Source of the DNA: a bacterium
GTDB taxonomy: Bacteria; Bacteroidota; Bacteroidia; Bacteroidales; Muribaculaceae
Assembly (NCBI GenBank): GCA_004559845.1
Contig: SFWW01000052.1
Span: 1-10,084 of the forward strand
Length of the DNA: 10,084 bases
Direction of reading: 5' to 3'
A model generated the notes under the pieces. The model did not search any database. It was not told the DNA's origin and saw only the letters and a list, made by a program, of their open reading frames with translations. This document shows, piece by piece, positions 7,211-10,084 of the stretch (its first letter is position 1; every line of letters begins with the position of its first letter). A program made the translations under genes and the position numbers.

Positions 7211-10084
7211 ATGAAAAAAATTATTCTATCCGCCGCGTTCGCCTTGATTACGTTCTGCGCCTCTGCGGCTTTTGGCGACATCTTCTCAGAGATGTATCTA
7301 AACTACTTGGTGATGGATGATGGTGCTTCCACCGATTACCCCAAAGTGTGGGTGATTGGTCCGAGCACGGCAGGCTCCACGCAGCCCAACCTCTCCCTCT
7401 CCATTCCCACTGCTGTTACCCACGATGGCGTCACCTATCGCGTGACACAAATCGATGCCAAGGCGTTCAGCGGCAGAACCAACATTGTGCAAGCCTTCAT
7501 TGGCTATGGCATCACCCACATTGGAAATGAAGCATTTAAAGGGTGCTCTAAATTGGTGAATGTGAGGATTCCAAGCTCCATTCAATCCATCGGCGATAAT
7601 GCTTTTGCCAGCTGCTCTGCGCTGAAAGAGGTGAACATCGCTAACGCCGACCCCGCTACTTTCACCACTTCCGCCTCCGCTTTCCCAAGCAACTCCGACA
7701 TGACACTCGGCGTAGCGAAAACCAATGACTTACGCACTGTTACCGCTTTTAAAAATTTGAGCCAGTATTCAAAGTTTGCTACCATTGAATTATCATCGAG
7801 TGCCTACGACTTTTCCACCGACGATTCGTTTGCCATGTGTGTCACTAAGGCGCCCTCAAAGGGTGTGCCGGGCGAAGTGAAGTTGGTAGGTGTGTTTGGC
7901 AACTCCACCGGTGCATTCGCGCCCCAAGCCACCTACACCCATTCGGTATACTCCTACAAGTTGGTAGCCACAGGATTTCGGTCATGTAAAGACCAAACCC
8001 AGATTAAATCCTTCGACTTCTCCAACGCCACGAATCTAACAACGATTGACTGCTATACATTTTCGGGATGTACAAACCTTACTTCCGTGAATTTAGGTTC
8101 CACTGTGGGTCACATAGAATTGTATGCTTTTGAAAATGTCCCAATCTCGTCGATAACCATTCCCAAGAGTGTAAATTATATTGGCTATTTGGCTTTCAAT
8201 AAATGCCCGAATTTGAGCGCTATATCAGTAGAAGCGAATCATCAGTGTTTTAAATCCTCGTCCGGGGTATTGTATAAGAGTTTAGGAGATGGTGAATGGA
8301 ATTTATTGTGCTGCCCTGCCGCATTCCCTTATGCCGCGTTCTACGAATACATGTTCCCTTCTCAAGTAACCGTCATTGATAGTTATGCATTTGCTTTTTG
8401 CACCAATTTGAAAACCATCCATATTCCTTACGGGGTGCTAAAATTAAAAAAATATTTGTTTAATGCTGCTTTGCAGGAAGTGAAGATTCCGGGCTCGGTG
8501 TCTGAATTTGATGCGGAAGCATTTGGAAATGCCTCCGGTTTGCAACGTATATTCATCAATATCACCACTCCGCCCACTATCACGCTCTTCCCCGCCACTC
8601 CGGCTAACCTCTATGTGCCCTACGGATTTGTGAGCAATTACAAATCTGCCGCCTTTTGGAAAAACTGTGTCAATATCCAAGATGGCTCTTACGATGTGCC
8701 TGAAGCGTGCACCGAAACCGTTTCCGGCACTTTGCTCAATGATGTGCGCTCCGGCTTCACCATCACAAGCACCGCTGCCACCACCATCAATGGCACCTCC
8801 TACGATGGCACAATGAAGCTCACCAGCCAACAAGCACCCACCGAAGCTGCCACACTGAAGATTCCTGCCTCCGTGTCGCACGATTCAAAGACTTATGCCG
8901 TGACCGAAATCGATGGTAAGGTGATTTACGAAACGATGTCGTATCCGCTCACAGTGGCATTGGGTGAGAATATTAAATCCATTGGCAATATGGCATTCAA
9001 CAACCAACCCTATATCACCGGGCTCACGCTCAACAAAAATCTCCAAAAAATCGGTTCCTACGCTTTCTATAATTGCGGAATTGAAAACCGACTCGAGCTG
9101 CCCTACGGCATTAAATATGTGCAAACTTCCTCGTTTGTAGGCAATAAAATTCCGGCTATCAAAATTCCTTCATCGGTCACCAATCTTGGCTATGATGCGC
9201 TGAAGGGCAACAAGCAACTCACTGAAATCGTGCTCAATAATGCGCAGTCGGCAGCCTCTGAATCGTGGGAGCTGACCGGTATCCCCACTTCCTGCACACT
9301 CTATGTGCCCACCGGGCAGGTGCAGCAATACAAAAACAATAGCAAATGGGGCACACTCAATGTGAAAGCCGGTGCCTACGATTTCACCTACCAAGACAAA
9401 ATCAGCACCATCTACCACGTCACCGTTACCGACCCCACTCCGCTGGTAGTGGACGGCGTGAGCTATGCCGGCAAGGCGAAATATGTGTATCACCCCTACA
9501 TCGTTTCGAGCGGTGTTACCGGATTTACCGTTGACCGCTACGAAGACTTCAACAATCAAAAATACCTCATCACCGAATTTGGCGACAGCCTCTTCTACGG
9601 TGCTTCTAAATTAAATGTAACTGTGCGAAACAATCCGCTGATTGAACGCATAGGTGCCTACTCGTTCTACGGCTCGGGATTGACTTCGATGGAAATCCCC
9701 GCCACTTGCACCGAAATCGGTAAATACGCATTCGTGAACGCACGCAATCTCAATGAATTGGTGTTGCTCAGCAATTCCGTTCCCACATTCAGCGATGCGT
9801 TCTATGGCGCCAACAACACCGGCTTCAAATGCTATGTGAATTGGGCACACTATGCTTCCTATAAGAGCAAAATCAACAATTGGACCGCATTTGGCGCCGA
9901 TTCCGATTTACCCATCGACCGCCTCAATGCTTACTTCAGCAGCAACAACTCTGCCGAAGCCATCTGCATCGCCCATCCCGTGGATTGGGACGCTTCGGGC
10001 GTGGAAGCCTATACGGTGAATCAAGTGAATGTGAACAAAACGATTGCCTACACTCAAAAGCAAAGCGCCACTCCTGCCGGAACC
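7211..10084 (+). CDS. Secreted BspA-like leucine-rich-repeat protein, 3' end beyond the window
   Basis: The frame is open from ATG 7211 to the edge, 958 codons. Residues 1-20 are a Sec signal peptide (MKKIILSAAFALITFCASA). The rest holds BspA/LRR_5-type repeats of the form I..IG..AF.GC..L..V.IP, for example 101-109, 285-300 and in the blocks near 590-660 and 810-860. Four modules each end in a cap: a degenerate one from residue 164 (TLGV..., ending AYDF), LYVPYG...Y...W at 467, LYVPTG...Y...W at 697, and CYVN...Y...W at 874. After about 905 the chain enters a segment with SGVEAYTV and then PAGT at the edge. This matches the usual start of a C-terminal beta domain in Bacteroidota LRR proteins, so the protein probably ends within one or two hundred residues. 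It is probably cell-surface or secreted; relatives in oral and gut species serve in adhesion, but no partner is visible here. Whether it carries a type IX secretion tail cannot be seen. Codon use shifts between about 7970 and 8570. Confidence 0.92.
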   Translation, partial: MKKIILSAAFALITFCASAAFGDIFSEMYLNYLVMDDGASTDYPKVWVIGPSTAGSTQPNLSLSIPTAVTHDGVTYRVTQIDAKAFSGRTNIVQAFIGYGITHIGNEAFKGCSKLVNVRIPSSIQSIGDNAFASCSALKEVNIANADPATFTTSASAFPSNSDMTLGVAKTNDLRTVTAFKNLSQYSKFATIELSSSAYDFSTDDSFAMCVTKAPSKGVPGEVKLVGVFGNSTGAFAPQATYTHSVYSYKLVATGFRSCKDQTQIKSFDFSNATNLTTIDCYTFSGCTNLTSVNLGSTVGHIELYAFENVPISSITIPKSVNYIGYLAFNKCPNLSAISVEANHQCFKSSSGVLYKSLGDGEWNLLCCPAAFPYAAFYEYMFPSQVTVIDSYAFAFCTNLKTIHIPYGVLKLKKYLFNAALQEVKIPGSVSEFDAEAFGNASGLQRIFINITTPPTITLFPATPANLYVPYGFVSNYKSAAFWKNCVNIQDGSYDVPEACTETVSGTLLNDVRSGFTITSTAATTINGTSYDGTMKLTSQQAPTEAATLKIPASVSHDSKTYAVTEIDGKVIYETMSYPLTVALGENIKSIGNMAFNNQPYITGLTLNKNLQKIGSYAFYNCGIENRLELPYGIKYVQTSSFVGNKIPAIKIPSSVTNLGYDALKGNKQLTEIVLNNAQSAASESWELTGIPTSCTLYVPTGQVQQYKNNSKWGTLNVKAGAYDFTYQDKISTIYHVTVTDPTPLVVDGVSYAGKAKYVYHPYIVSSGVTGFTVDRYEDFNNQKYLITEFGDSLFYGASKLNVTVRNNPLIERIGAYSFYGSGLTSMEIPATCTEIGKYAFVNARNLNELVLLSNSVPTFSDAFYGANNTGFKCYVNWAHYASYKSKINNWTAFGADSDLPIDRLNAYFSSNNSAEAICIAHPVDWDASGVEAYTVNQVNVNKTIAYTQKQSATPAGT

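Noticed and set aside
8444..8881. Minus-strand open frames opposite the LRR gene (also 9170-9559, 9611-9850 and 7298-7585)
   Set aside because: The Gly/Arg-rich translations are typical of antisense readings; the plus frame is continuous for 958 codons with repeats and a signal peptide.
7211..10084. LRR repeats considered as a CRISPR or DNA tandem array
   Set aside because: The repeats are degenerate at the DNA level and follow protein periodicity; there are no identical direct repeats with uniform spacers.

Overview
The window looks like chromosomal DNA of a gut-type member of the order Bacteroidales (Bacteroidota). The grounds are the two spaced promoter boxes of the TTTG / TAnnTTTG type in front of the right-hand gene, the absence of clear Shine-Dalgarno sequences, a large BspA-like leucine-rich-repeat surface protein, and the style of the other proteins. 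The family (Muribaculaceae, Prevotellaceae or another) cannot be fixed from the sequence alone. No RNA gene, insertion sequence, CRISPR array or phage gene was recognised.

Left part (1-6826, all minus strand): five genes lie head to tail with short gaps of 58, 29, 7 and 17 bases, so they are probably one transcription unit. In order of transcription they encode a polyprenol-phosphate mannose synthase-like glycosyltransferase, a dihydroorotase (pyrC), a plasma-membrane-type calcium P-type ATPase, an exported YVTN/YncE-like beta-propeller with a C-terminal membrane anchor, and the start of a small putative lipoprotein with a membrane helix, cut by the window edge. The first two are a lipid-linked sugar donor enzyme and a pyrimidine enzyme. 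The last three are all predicted in or outside the inner membrane and are the most tightly packed, so they may form a functional sub-group, but that is inference.

Middle (6827-7210): a 384-base divergent intergenic region. It is mostly AT-rich and contains a compact GC-rich core (about 6976-7043) with a potential stem-loop and an 11-base-period direct repeat beside it. It also carries candidate promoters facing both ways. Facing right there are two abutting -7 boxes, each with its own upstream TTTG.

Right part (7211-10084, plus strand): one long open gene, 958 codons visible and still open at the edge, encoding a secreted BspA-like LRR protein. It is built of four repeated modules, each of LRR strands closed by a YVP...Y...W-type cap, and then the start of a typical C-terminal beta domain. 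A segment of about 600 bases (about 7970-8570) in the second module has clearly different codon use, which suggests intragenic mosaicism.

I see no complete undescribed system. The items most worth a second look are the GC-rich intergenic element, the modular and mosaic LRR gene, and the ATPase / propeller / lipoprotein trio.
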